Below, in pieces: positions 26,993 through 35,179 of a stretch of DNA of 64,000 nucleotides; position 1 is the first letter of the stretch; each line of letters begins with the position of its first letter. The position numbers and the translations under genes were made by a program. The DNA comes from Cyclobacteriaceae bacterium (GTDB taxonomy: Bacteria; Bacteroidota; Bacteroidia; Cytophagales; Cyclobacteriaceae), in contig JAHBTY010000003.1 of assembly GCA_019638355.1 (NCBI GenBank), positions 62,001 to 126,000 of the forward strand, in the 5' to 3' direction. Below the pieces are notes generated by a model. The model saw only the letters and a list, made by a program, of their open reading frames with translations, had not been told where the DNA came from and searched no databases.

Positions 26993-28438
26993 TTTGCTTC
27001 CAAAGAAAAGCCCATCCACCCGCTCGCCAATTAATAAACTGGTAACCACAACCTCAACCGTATCGCCTGCATTAAGTTTATAAATATTGGAGTCGTAATA
27101 ATTAATAACGGTTGCCACCGGGTATGCCAGGGTGCGCTTAATTTCATACAAGGTGGTGCTGCCGGAAGTAATACGAAGTTTAATCGGAATACCCCCTAAA
27201 CTTGAACTGCCTGTAACGGTAAACGAATATACTCCGGCAGCAGGTGCTGTAAACCGGTTTGTGGAAACTACATTAAAATCATCAAATACATCGGTAAGAG
27301 TAATGGGCGAATCGTTGAAAACACCAACCGGGTTTTGAAAACTAAAGCTTGACTTAAAAGCATAGTTGGTTGCAATGGCTGTAGCGATTGATGTGTCCAC
27401 ATATCCTTTGGTAGTAGCATCGGTAGCTGCAGTAGGTGCGCCAACATTCTGAATGCGAATACCACCTGCATTTGGATTGTTGGTAAGGGTTTGCGCCAGC
27501 GTGGTGATAATGTTTACACTGTTACCACCCGAAATAGCCAAACTGTTTGTACCGGCAGTATAAGTAAGCGTTTGTTTATAAGGTGTTAAATCAACCGGGG
27601 TAGCATCGTTGGTCAGGCTCAACTGGTTAGTAGCCGCATTCAAACTTAAATCCTGAATCTCGTTGGTAATGCTGTTATCATTATCGGCAACATCCAGCGT
27701 TACGGGTGTTCCGTTTGAAATATTTATGGTGCGGTTAGTACCGCTTACCATACCCAGTGATAGATTTTGATTATCGGTATTAACGGAGCCAATGTTTACA
27801 CTGTTGCCACCGCTAATGGTTAGGGTTGTTCCGCTCAGCGTAAGGCTTTGATTGGCAACCGGTGCCAGATCTACTTCTTTGGTGCCACCGGCATCGGTAA
27901 TGCGTAATTTTTTATCGGCCGTTAATGAAGCTCCTGTTATTAGTTCATTGGTTACGCTGTTGTCGGCATCACCGGTGTTGCTGATAACACCATTATTGAT
28001 AGCAATGCCAGTTCCGGCAGTTAAACTGTTATTTCCTGAAAACTCAGCATAAAATGCATACGGTACGCTCATTAATTGCTGGCTGCCGGCAAGTTGGTAA
28101 GACGATCCTCCGGCTGGGTCGATCTCAATTTGCAACCATTTATTGCCAATGGCCCAACTTACAAATGCAAAGTTTCCGCTTGTTACAGTACCCTGGCCAA
28201 TTACCATCGTAAACAACCCAAATGGATTGGTAACGGGATTGTGGGTTTCGCTATACTCAATGTTTCCTTGTGCGGAGTTTTGCAAAATGCTAATGCGCAC
28301 CGAAATGGTTTTGGATGCGATGGGTTTGCCTTCGTTATCGCGGGCTACACCCTGGTAATTAATACCCTTAGGTGCTTGCGCAGAAGCGGATGAATAGATT
28401 AATAAAGCCAGAACAGAGGGGAGTAAAAGTCTAATCAT
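26987..28438 (-). CDS. Secreted protein with internal repeat and C1q-like C-terminal domain
   Basis: This 483-residue protein has a signal peptide (cleaved near residue 20) and an N-terminal Bacteroidota domain ending in SVPYAFYAEF (about 21-131). Two copies of a ~59-residue beta-rich repeat follow, at roughly 159-217 and 254-312. Each starts DNS[VI]TNE and ends ISGGNSVNI. A short tail-fibre-like ATDATTKGYVDT linker leads to a C1q/TNF-like jelly roll (about 360-483). C1q-type domains usually trimerise and bind ligands, so an adhesive or surface-appendage role is plausible. It overlaps the upstream T9SS-sorted gene by 8 bp. Confidence 0.7.
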   Translation of the reverse strand: MIRLLLPSVLALLIYSSASAQAPKGINYQGVARDNEGKPIASKTISVRISILQNSAQGNIEYSETHNPVTNPFGLFTMVIGQGTVTSGNFAFVSWAIGNKWLQIEIDPAGGSSYQLAGSQQLMSVPYAFYAEFSGNNSLTAGTGIAINNGVISNTGDADNSVTNELITGASLTADKKLRITDAGGTKEVDLAPVANQSLTLSGTTLTISGGNSVNIGSVNTDNQNLSLGMVSGTNRTINISNGTPVTLDVADNDNSITNEIQDLSLNAATNQLSLTNDATPVDLTPYKQTLTYTAGTNSLAISGGNSVNIITTLAQTLTNNPNAGGIRIQNVGAPTAATDATTKGYVDTSIATAIATNYAFKSSFSFQNPVGVFNDSPITLTDVFDDFNVVSTNRFTAPAAGVYSFTVTGSSSLGGIPIKLRITSGSTTLYEIKRTLAYPVATVINYYDSNIYKLNAGDTVEVVVTSLLIGERVDGLFFGSKL

Positions 28439-28901
28439 AGTCGGTACCCACTTTTATTATTTTAATAGTTTTAGTTTCGTAGTTATTCAGGAATACTTTC
28501 ATGAAAAACACACCGGCACTCAAATCGCCTAAAGGCACTAAGTGGTTGGCGTTGGGTTTTGCCGTTGTTATGTATCGTCCAAACGTATCGTACAATTCCA
28601 TGTGCGAAATCTTTACATCGCAACCTTTAACTGTAATAGTTATCTCGCTTTTAACCGGATTTGGGTAGTAATCAAATTCCAACTCTTTACAGGGCAGTAA
28701 CTCTGGTTGCAAAAAGCCTTGCGTAAGAATTACCTCTGCATTTTGTAGGGTGATAATGGCAGGTTCGCCAATCGAACTTGTTAGAATAAAATTGGTAACG
28801 GAGATGTCGAAACCAGCCATATTGGTGACTTGCTGTCGGGCCTGAGCAAGGCCCAAAACGGGTGCCAAAAGAAGTAAGAAGCAGGTAAGTTTTAATCTCA
28901 T
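28431..28901 (-). CDS. Secreted protein with type IX secretion C-terminal sorting domain
   Basis: This 156-residue protein has a signal peptide (LTCFLLLLAPVLGLAQA) and a short mature region with VTNFILTSSIGEPAI and a conserved ILTQGFLQPE. A typical Por secretion-system sorting domain follows, recognised by FDYYPNPVKSEITI, MELYDTFGRYI, and the final LSAGVFFMKVF with a Lys-rich end. It should cross the outer membrane through the T9SS and be anchored or released there. The downstream C1q-like gene overlaps it by 8 bp, so the two products are made together. Confidence 0.85.
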   Translation of the reverse strand: MRLKLTCFLLLLAPVLGLAQARQQVTNMAGFDISVTNFILTSSIGEPAIITLQNAEVILTQGFLQPELLPCKELEFDYYPNPVKSEITITVKGCDVKISHMELYDTFGRYITTAKPNANHLVPLGDLSAGVFFMKVFLNNYETKTIKIIKVGTDYD

Positions 28902-28917
28902 AACTGTTTAGGGAATA

Positions 28918-28947
28918 GAAACTTACAACATTTGGTTAAATATTCAA
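28918..28947 (-). promoter_or_regulatory. Probable promoter of the T9SS/C1q gene pair
   Basis: On the minus strand TTG (28945-28947) is followed after 19 bp by TAAGTTTC (28918-28925), one mismatch from TAnnTTTG. The implied start site is about 10-15 nt ahead of the ATG at 28901. Confidence 0.45.
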
Positions 28948-29153
28948 TTAAAGTGTAATTTTTTAATGATTTTTTGTTTTTGGGAGGGTTCGGAGCGAAC
29001 CAGCATACGCATAGAAGTTAACAATTTTGGATAGACTGGGTGTAATCTAAAATATTGATTGCCATGCCGATAGATCAGTGGGGGCAACCAGGTGGAATTA
29101 TAAAAACAACTGTTAGGGAAGCAGGCCCGTTTTATCGGTTTGTAAAGGGTTGG

Positions 29154-29627
29154 TTATGGCTCCAACTCACTCCTTTCAGTGGCAGTTAGCTGCAGGTCGT
29201 TGGTAATGGCACTAATGGTTGGCCTGAAAAGCAGGAACAAGACAATTATCACAGCAGTGAATAAAAGGAATGCGGTATTGTTTGTAATAAATGCTGCCAC
29301 CGCAGCAAACATGCCAGGCATTTCGAAACCGGCAGCGCGGATTAAGACAGCACTTTGATAGCGTTGTAATTTAGAAGTTAACGGCAACTCCGGTTTAATT
29401 CCTTTCAATACAGCTTTGAAGGCTACGTAACTAATGCTCATTCCGGCAGGCACAGTAGCGATTACAAGTATTTGAAGCAGGCTTTCAAAATCGGCATCAA
29501 CTGGTGGCATCTCTTCTCCCAGGTATATCTGCACATATACAAACAATGCAAAACCAGCCATTACCACGGGCAATGCAAAATAAATGAGATTGAGCGTTGT
29601 TACTATTTGCTTTGCAGATGGTGTCAT
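29154..29627 (-). CDS. Hypothetical four-helix membrane protein
   Basis: This 157-residue protein has four predicted membrane helices (for example LIYFALPVVMAGFALFVYVQIY and TAVIIVLFLLFRPTISAI) and short charged loops. I recognise no motif or transport signature. It follows plsC by 22 bp on the same strand and may be co-transcribed with it. Codon use is native, so it is very likely a real gene. Confidence 0.6.
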   Translation of the reverse strand: MTPSAKQIVTTLNLIYFALPVVMAGFALFVYVQIYLGEEMPPVDADFESLLQILVIATVPAGMSISYVAFKAVLKGIKPELPLTSKLQRYQSAVLIRAAGFEMPGMFAAVAAFITNNTAFLLFTAVIIVLFLLFRPTISAITNDLQLTATERSELEP

Positions 29628-29649
29628 AGGTAGTTGGTTAAGCCGATAG

Positions 29650-30375
29650 CTATTGCTTCAACATTCCTTCTAATATCGCAAAAGTTTTTTCTTTCAAAAC
29701 GCGCGTATCTTCATCGGCACTTACCGGAATTTCAGGTCCAACTACGATTTTAATTTTTCCCGGACGTAACCGAATTGTACCCGGTGGCATTAATTTACCA
29801 GCACCAATTACAACCATTGGCAATAATGGTTTTTGTGTATCGGCCGCAATACGAAACGCACCATCTTTAAAAGGTTGTAGTAATTCTTTTGTTCTGTTTT
29901 GTGTTCCTTCCGGGAATACCAGAATGTTAATACCCATGTTGAGTATTTCTTTGAGACGTTCCAAACTTTTCTTGCGGCTTTCATTACTGCTGCGATCAAC
30001 TACTACACAGGTAGCGCGCGTAATCCAACCAAATACAGGCAACTTCAACAATTCTTTTTTGGCAAGCGGGCGAAACTGCCCCCGGATAGTCATGGCAATG
30101 CCGGGCAAATCCAGAAATGAAGTATGATTGCTTATGTAGATATAAGCTTTACCGGGCACAATGTTCTCACGACCCACCATTTCGTAGCGAATAAATGTAA
30201 GCATGCTGAACACCCAGCTCCAGGCTTTCATAAAAAAATAGGTTACGGCTACTGCGTGTTGTCCAAAAAATGCGGGAATAATAATACCGGGTAGAAACAG
30301 CAACATGAAAACCGTAAAAACCAGAAACACCCAAAAGATGTATAAACCCGAAAAGAATGCAGCGATATACTTCAC
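29650..30375 (-). CDS. plsC: 1-acyl-sn-glycerol-3-phosphate acyltransferase
   Basis: PlsC acylates lysophosphatidic acid to phosphatidic acid at the inner membrane. The acyltransferase motifs are clear: NHTSFLDLPG (the HX4D catalytic pair), VVDRSSNESRKKSL and FPEGTQNRTKEL. Two N-terminal helices (AAFFSGLYIFWVFLVFTVFMLLFLPG) anchor it. I chose GTG at 30375 because longer frames run through a terminator hairpin into the preceding gene, and 241 residues is the usual family length. A weak promoter would have to lie within the terminator region. Confidence 0.85.
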   Translation of the reverse strand: MKYIAAFFSGLYIFWVFLVFTVFMLLFLPGIIIPAFFGQHAVAVTYFFMKAWSWVFSMLTFIRYEMVGRENIVPGKAYIYISNHTSFLDLPGIAMTIRGQFRPLAKKELLKLPVFGWITRATCVVVDRSSNESRKKSLERLKEILNMGINILVFPEGTQNRTKELLQPFKDGAFRIAADTQKPLLPMVVIGAGKLMPPGTIRLRPGKIKIVVGPEIPVSADEDTRVLKEKTFAILEGMLKQ

Positions 30376-30384
30376 GTGATACTT

Positions 30385-30424
30385 AAAATAAAAATTCCCG
30401 AAAGGTGCGAATCTTTCGGGAATT
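30385..30424 (-). terminator. Rho-independent terminator after the Gfo/Idh/MocA gene
   Basis: A perfect 12-bp stem, AATTCCCGAAAG (30393-30404) with CTTTCGGGAATT (30413-30424), closes on an 8-nt loop. On the minus strand it is followed by TTTTATTTT. It sits 28 bp after the stop at 30452 and just before the plsC start. Confidence 0.8.
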
Positions 30425-30451
30425 GTTTGAAGCAAACTTTTATAAATGGTG

Positions 30452-31777
30452 TCAGGAATTATACTTGGTAATACCCGGCACGGCCACCGGATACAAACCA
30501 TCTGCATTTGGAACCACCGGTGGCATTGCATTAAAATCAAACTGCGTTGGCATAATACTCAGGCCCGAATTCAACGCCTTATCAAACTCAACTACATTAC
30601 CCGAGTATGTAGCCATTCGCCCTAAGATTGCCGTCATCGTACTTTTTGCCCCGTTCTCCGTGTCATCAAACTTGTATTCTTTTTTGGCGATGGCAGCAAA
30701 CAACTCATCGTGCTCGGTTTGGTACGGATTGTTTTCTTTGGTACGATCGTATTGATAAAGCACTTTACCTTTTCGATCAACCATGTTGGCGGCACCAAAA
30801 TAAATATTACCCTTGGTACCCATAATAAATTCGTCCACTTTACTCATGGTACCTTTTATATGGCGGCATTGACTGTTTAGCACCGTTCCATCGGCATAGG
30901 TAAACTCCACATAATGATGATCGAAGATTTCACCAAACTCTTTTCCCTTGCGTACTTCCCGTCCGCCCATCCCTTGGGCCTTTACAGGATAGCTGCCTTT
31001 AAACCAGTTGATCACATCAATATTGTGAATATGTTGTTCTACAATATGATCGCCACACAGCCAATTGAAGTAATACCAGTTGCGCATCTGGTATTCCATT
31101 TCGGTTTGATTGTACTTGCGTGGATTCACCCACACGCCTTCGTTGTTCCACCACGCTTGCGCGGAAACAATATCGCCTATAACACCTTCTTTAAACTTTT
31201 TATATAACTCGCGATAGGAGTTTTGATAATGACGTTGCAAACCCACCACTACATTTAGTTTCTTTTGGCGTGCAATAACAGCTGCGTCCAATACTCTTTT
31301 AATGCCGGCCGGGTCAGTTGCCACCGGCTTCTCCATAAATACATGCTTACCCATCCGTACAGCTTCTTCAAAATGAATAGGGCGGAAGCCGGGCGGTGTG
31401 GTTAAAATAACCACATCGGCTAAGGCAATAGCTTTTTTGTAACCATCAAAACCTACAAACTTATTTTCTTCGGGTACAGCCACACGCCCCGATACATTAC
31501 CTTCTTCATTGTCGGCATCGCTAAGCGCATTAAAGCATTGATCAATACGATCACGAAAGGCATCGGCCATAGCCACCAGTTTTACATTTTGGGTGGTGAG
31601 CAAGGCTTGCATCGCAGCTCCTGTGCCGCGCCCACCACAACCAATCAATGCAATTTTTATTGCATCATCCACGGAAGTGTTTACATGTTGAGCGTTGGTA
31701 ATGAAAGGAAGTGAAGCAAGACTTCCGGCAATGAGTGAGGTTTTTTTTACAAACTCTCTACGTGTGTGTGATTTCAT
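30452..31777 (-). CDS. Tat-exported Gfo/Idh/MocA family oxidoreductase
   Basis: This 441-residue protein starts with a twin-arginine signal (TRREFVKKTSLIAGSLASLPF; Arg6-Arg7), so it is exported folded with its cofactor. The Rossmann motif ALIGCGGRGTGAAMQA binds NAD(P). EKPVATDPAGI is the classic Gfo/Idh/MocA catalytic-lysine motif, followed by the HIVEQHIHNIDVINWF region. These periplasmic enzymes act on sugars or cyclitols; the exact substrate is not readable. Its start codon is 3 nt from a dispersed palindrome (31781-31865). Confidence 0.9.
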   Translation of the reverse strand: MKSHTRREFVKKTSLIAGSLASLPFITNAQHVNTSVDDAIKIALIGCGGRGTGAAMQALLTTQNVKLVAMADAFRDRIDQCFNALSDADNEEGNVSGRVAVPEENKFVGFDGYKKAIALADVVILTTPPGFRPIHFEEAVRMGKHVFMEKPVATDPAGIKRVLDAAVIARQKKLNVVVGLQRHYQNSYRELYKKFKEGVIGDIVSAQAWWNNEGVWVNPRKYNQTEMEYQMRNWYYFNWLCGDHIVEQHIHNIDVINWFKGSYPVKAQGMGGREVRKGKEFGEIFDHHYVEFTYADGTVLNSQCRHIKGTMSKVDEFIMGTKGNIYFGAANMVDRKGKVLYQYDRTKENNPYQTEHDELFAAIAKKEYKFDDTENGAKSTMTAILGRMATYSGNVVEFDKALNSGLSIMPTQFDFNAMPPVVPNADGLYPVAVPGITKYNS

Positions 31778-31780
31778 AAT

Positions 31781-31865
31781 TGGTTACTGGTTTCTGGTTT
31801 CTTGTTGCTGGTTGTACATCGCCAGAATGCTCCCGATGGCTATCGGGAAGCGAGTAACCAGTAAC
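31781..31865 (-). repeat. Imperfect palindrome ahead of the Gfo/Idh gene (dispersed family, copy B)
   Basis: Read from the gene, the element starts GTTACTGGTTACTCG and ends AACCAGAAACCAGTAACC, 3 nt before the ATG. A nested hairpin TCCCGAT-GGCT-ATCGGGA (31831-31848) sits in its middle. The flanking words match copies A and C. It also touches the stop codon of the upstream SUMF1 gene. Confidence 0.55.
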
Positions 31866-32800
31866 TATTTTAAATACAAGTTATAAAACTTTTCAATTTC
31901 TTCTTGTGAAGGTTGTACGAGCGGTCGCACTACGCGAAAGCCTACAAACATTCCATCGGTAAGCCACCATTTGCTTTTCGGAATTTGTGGATCGCGGATG
32001 TTCCAGTTAGAGTGTGAGGCAATCCGGTTGGCGCATCGCAGTTCGCTGGCTTCATCTAAATAGGAACCACCTTTTACTGTTTTGGGATGTTTGGATGCCG
32101 GAATAGTTAAAGGATTTTTATAAGTAGCTTTGGTGTAATAAGTTGCCTCGTACTGATCAATTGTCCACTCGCTTAAGTTTCCCAACATATCATACAAGCC
32201 CCAGGCATTGGGTTTTAGTTGTTTTACATGATGAAATTTATTGCCGCTGTTATCTTTAAAGTAAGCATACTCGCGCAAACTGGCAGCATCGTTACCAAAG
32301 GGATAGGCGGTTTCACTTCCGGCCCGGCAGGCATATTCCCACTCCGCTTCGGTTGGTAAGCGATAGAAAAGGCCGGTTTTGGTATAAAGCCACTTGCAAT
32401 ACATCATGGCTGCCGTGTGACTCATACTATTAGTAGGATGTTTACCATCACGACCCATGCCCCACGTTAAGTCAATATATTGTGGTGTGGCACGGGTTAC
32501 GCCATCAATGGTTTTACTTTGCGGAAGTGTATTGTCTTTAAAATATAAATCCCACTCAGCAAAGGTTACTTCATGCTCTGCCATCCAGAATGCACTTAAC
32601 GTTATTTCTTTTTGCGGACCTTCATCTTCGTTGCGACCGCGTTCAGTAATGGCACTTCCTATGATAAATTTTCCTGCCGGAATAGCCGCCATCTTAAATG
32701 TAACATCAGTACCGGGAATTGTTTGGTTATATGTTTTGAAATCCTGCGCGATTGTTGCATTAGACAAAGCGAGTAATAAAAGTAACAAAACGAATTTCAT
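31865..32800 (-). CDS. Secreted SUMF1/FGE-fold protein, probably not a formylglycine enzyme
   Basis: This 311-residue protein has a signal peptide (FVLLLLLLALSNATIA) and a complete FGE-sulfatase (SUMF1) fold. Visible pieces are ATERG-like KFIIGSAITERGR, EVTFAEWDLYF, YRLPTEAEWEYACRAG, WGLYDMLGNLSEW, and the end FVGFRVVRPL. The cysteine pair of true formylglycine-generating enzymes is missing: the KGGSYLDEASELRCANR segment has no Cys at those two positions. It is therefore more likely a GldK-like or C-type-lectin-like structural or binding protein. It follows the Gfo/Idh gene order and may act in the same surface process. Confidence 0.82.
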   Translation of the reverse strand: MKFVLLLLLLALSNATIAQDFKTYNQTIPGTDVTFKMAAIPAGKFIIGSAITERGRNEDEGPQKEITLSAFWMAEHEVTFAEWDLYFKDNTLPQSKTIDGVTRATPQYIDLTWGMGRDGKHPTNSMSHTAAMMYCKWLYTKTGLFYRLPTEAEWEYACRAGSETAYPFGNDAASLREYAYFKDNSGNKFHHVKQLKPNAWGLYDMLGNLSEWTIDQYEATYYTKATYKNPLTIPASKHPKTVKGGSYLDEASELRCANRIASHSNWNIRDPQIPKSKWWLTDGMFVGFRVVRPLVQPSQEEIEKFYNLYLK

Positions 32801-32887
32801 GCTGGATTTGAAACTTAATTTTAATAGCAGTTAAACCTATAAGATTTAGCATTCGAAAGTAGTAAAACCTTACACGTTTTAAAGCCT

Positions 32888-34075
32888 TTAACTTTTTTTA
32901 ATTCTGGCCATAAAAAATCCATCAAAACCTTCTGAAGGCCGCACCACGTGCTGATCCAGTAATTCAAAGTTAGAATGTGATTGCATGAACTGTTGCACCT
33001 GCTTTTCATTTTCGGATGGAAATAAACTACACGTTGCATAAACTAGAAGCCCACCCGGTTTTAACATGGTACTGTAATCAATCAGAATGTGTTGCTGCAA
33101 CTCTTTTACACGATTAATAAAATCAAGATTAAGTTTCCATTTAGCATCGGGGTTGCGCTTTAACACACCTAATCCCGAACACGGCACATCCAATAATAGT
33201 CTGTCAGCGGAGTTCTCCAACCGCTTTATTGTTTTGGATGATTCAATTACCCGTGTTTCAATATTTCCTACACCGGCTCTGCGAGCACGCTTTTTTAATT
33301 CTTCCAGCTTCCAGTCTTCAGTATCCATCGCAATAATGCGCCCTTTGTTTTGCATAAGCGATGCAAGGTGTAATGTTTTACCACCACCACCAGCACAAGC
33401 ATCAATTACACGCATGCCGGGTTTTACTTGTAAATAAGGCGCGATTAATTGCGAACCAGCATCCTGTACTTCAAACAAACCATCTTTAAAAGCTTGCCGT
33501 GTAAAAATATTCTGACGTTGTTCCAACAGAAGTGCATCTGGAAATTCTGGTGGTGCGTTGGTAGCAATGTCTTCTTCGTCCAGTATTTGTTGTAATTCCT
33601 TGCGCGAAGTCTTTAATGTATTCACCCGCAGCACCACCTTAGCTTCTTCATTCAATGCGGTTATTTCTTTTTCCCATGCAGTACCTAACTCAGATTGACC
33701 TAACTCATCCAACCAATCGGGAATGGACTCGCGCAGCACGCGGTTATTTTTCAATTGTTCATACCGGGCTTCAATTCGTGCGCGGTTAATTCCTTTCAAC
33801 TCATCCCACGCTGGCAGTTCGGCCCGGCTCCACACACACCACACCCCTAATAATTTCCAGAAGTCGTGTTCTTGTGCTTCGGCTAATTCACTAAAAAGCC
33901 GGTACCAACGCACAATATCATAAGTGGTTTCGGCAATAAACCGCCTGTCGCGTGCACCCCATTTGGGGTTGGCCTTCAGTACTTTTTCAATCACCTTATC
34001 GGCATATTTCTTGTTTACAAAGATTTCGCCCAGGGCATCAACAACGGCTACGGATAAATTGCGATATAATCTCAT
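32888..34075 (-). CDS. RsmB/NOP-type SAM-dependent RNA cytosine methyltransferase
   Basis: This 395-residue enzyme places a methyl group on C5 of cytosine in RNA. Visible motifs are the SAM loop VIDACAGGGGKTLHLASLM, the LLDVPCSGLGVLKRNPD motif with one catalytic Cys, and YATCSLFPSENEKQV with the second. The N-terminal helical NusB-like part (residues 1-150) and the RsmB-type linker are present. I start it at ATG 34075 (MRLYRNLSVAVVDAL), as upstream residues do not fit. Whether it targets 16S rRNA C967 or another site cannot be told. Confidence 0.87.
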   Translation of the reverse strand: MRLYRNLSVAVVDALGEIFVNKKYADKVIEKVLKANPKWGARDRRFIAETTYDIVRWYRLFSELAEAQEHDFWKLLGVWCVWSRAELPAWDELKGINRARIEARYEQLKNNRVLRESIPDWLDELGQSELGTAWEKEITALNEEAKVVLRVNTLKTSRKELQQILDEEDIATNAPPEFPDALLLEQRQNIFTRQAFKDGLFEVQDAGSQLIAPYLQVKPGMRVIDACAGGGGKTLHLASLMQNKGRIIAMDTEDWKLEELKKRARRAGVGNIETRVIESSKTIKRLENSADRLLLDVPCSGLGVLKRNPDAKWKLNLDFINRVKELQQHILIDYSTMLKPGGLLVYATCSLFPSENEKQVQQFMQSHSNFELLDQHVVRPSEGFDGFFMARIKKS

Positions 34076-34160
34076 GGTAGTAAAGGGTAGCAAGATAGAA
34101 CCTCGATTTTGTATTTGATCGTACTTTTGAGATAATGTTTATAAATTGAACCTTGAAATT

Positions 34161-34221
34161 GTTACTGGTTTCTGGCTGCTTGTTACTGGCAGTACGCGAT
34201 CAGTGACTAGGAACCAGTAAC
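34161..34221 (+). repeat. Imperfect palindrome ahead of the TIM-barrel gene (dispersed family, copy C)
   Basis: It opens GTTACTGGTTTCTGG (34161-34175), repeats GTTACTGGC, and closes GAACCAGTAAC at 34221, 9 nt before the ATG at 34231. The arms match copies A and B. Confidence 0.55.
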
Positions 34222-34230
34222 CCTTCATTT

Positions 34231-35154
34231 ATGAAATCCACACAATCGCGCAGAGAATTTGTTAAGCAAACATCTTTACTAACTGCACTTACAGCCTTAA
34301 CAGGCTCCACACTCGCTACTACAAAAGCCGATACTGCGGCCGGCAAACCGTTCAAATTAAACTACGCCCCGCACGATGGTATGTTTAAGAATCATGCGGG
34401 TGCCGATTTTATCGATCAGATAAAGTTTATGGCCGATCAGGGTTTTCGTTCTATTGAAGACAATGGGCTACTCGGCAGGCCGGTTGAATACCAGGAGCGC
34501 ATTGGCAAAACATTGGCACAGTTAAATATGACGATGGGTGTGTTTGTAGTAGATGGTGGCGATAACTGGAAGGTGTCACTTACATCGGGCAAACAAGAGT
34601 TTAAAGATAATTTTGTAAAAACGTGCAAGGCATCGGTAGAAGCTGCCAAACGTGTTAATGCAAAATGGATGACCGTGGTGCCGGGATTTTTCGATCGCAA
34701 GTTACCCATGGGCATCCAAACCAGTAATGTGGTAGATGCGCTGCGCAGAGGTGCCGAAATTTTTGAACCGCACGGTTTGATTATGGTACTTGAACCGTTA
34801 AGCGATACTCCGGAATTGTTTATGCGCTATTCCGATCAAACGTATGAATTGTGCAAAGCGGTGAATAGCCCGGCTTGTAAAATATTGTACGATGCGTACC
34901 ACATGCAACGGAATGAAGGCAACCTGATTAATAATATAAATTCCTGTTGGGATGAGATTGCCTACTTTCAGGTTGGCGATAATCCCGGTCGCAAAGAACC
35001 TGGCACGGGTGAGATTAACCATAGAAATTTGTTCAAACATATTTACGACAAAGGCTTTAAGGGTGTTATTGGTATGGAACATGGCAATGCCAAAGAAGGC
35101 AAGGAAGGCGAACTTGCATTGATACAAGCTTATAGGGAAGCAGACTCGTTCTAA
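34231..35154 (+). CDS. Tat-exported TIM-barrel protein, hydroxypyruvate isomerase-like
   Basis: This 307-residue protein starts with a twin-arginine signal (QSRREFVKQTSLLTALTAL; Arg7-Arg8). The barrel resembles hydroxypyruvate isomerase and AP-endonuclease-2-like sugar isomerases. It shows KLNYAPHDGMFKNHAG, MVLEPLSDTPELFM with a metal-ligand Glu, ILYDAYHMQRNEG with Asp/His, and IGMEHGNAKEGKEG with the last Glu. The set of acidic and His residues fits a divalent-metal isomerase. It acts outside the cytoplasm, as the Gfo/Idh protein does, although an RNA methyltransferase gene lies between them. Confidence 0.82.
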   Translation: MKSTQSRREFVKQTSLLTALTALTGSTLATTKADTAAGKPFKLNYAPHDGMFKNHAGADFIDQIKFMADQGFRSIEDNGLLGRPVEYQERIGKTLAQLNMTMGVFVVDGGDNWKVSLTSGKQEFKDNFVKTCKASVEAAKRVNAKWMTVVPGFFDRKLPMGIQTSNVVDALRRGAEIFEPHGLIMVLEPLSDTPELFMRYSDQTYELCKAVNSPACKILYDAYHMQRNEGNLINNINSCWDEIAYFQVGDNPGRKEPGTGEINHRNLFKHIYDKGFKGVIGMEHGNAKEGKEGELALIQAYREADSF

Positions 35155-35179
35155 GAAAATTAAATTATAAAAAAAGCAT

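Noticed and set aside
26987-28438. Phage tail fibre gene
   Set aside because: The ATDATTKGYVDT stretch is fibre-like, but the protein has a signal peptide, a common Bacteroidota N-terminal domain and a T9SS neighbour, with no phage genes.
28987-29001. Hairpin GGTTCG-GAG-CGAACC as terminator
   Set aside because: The stem is 6 bp and no T-tract follows on either strand.
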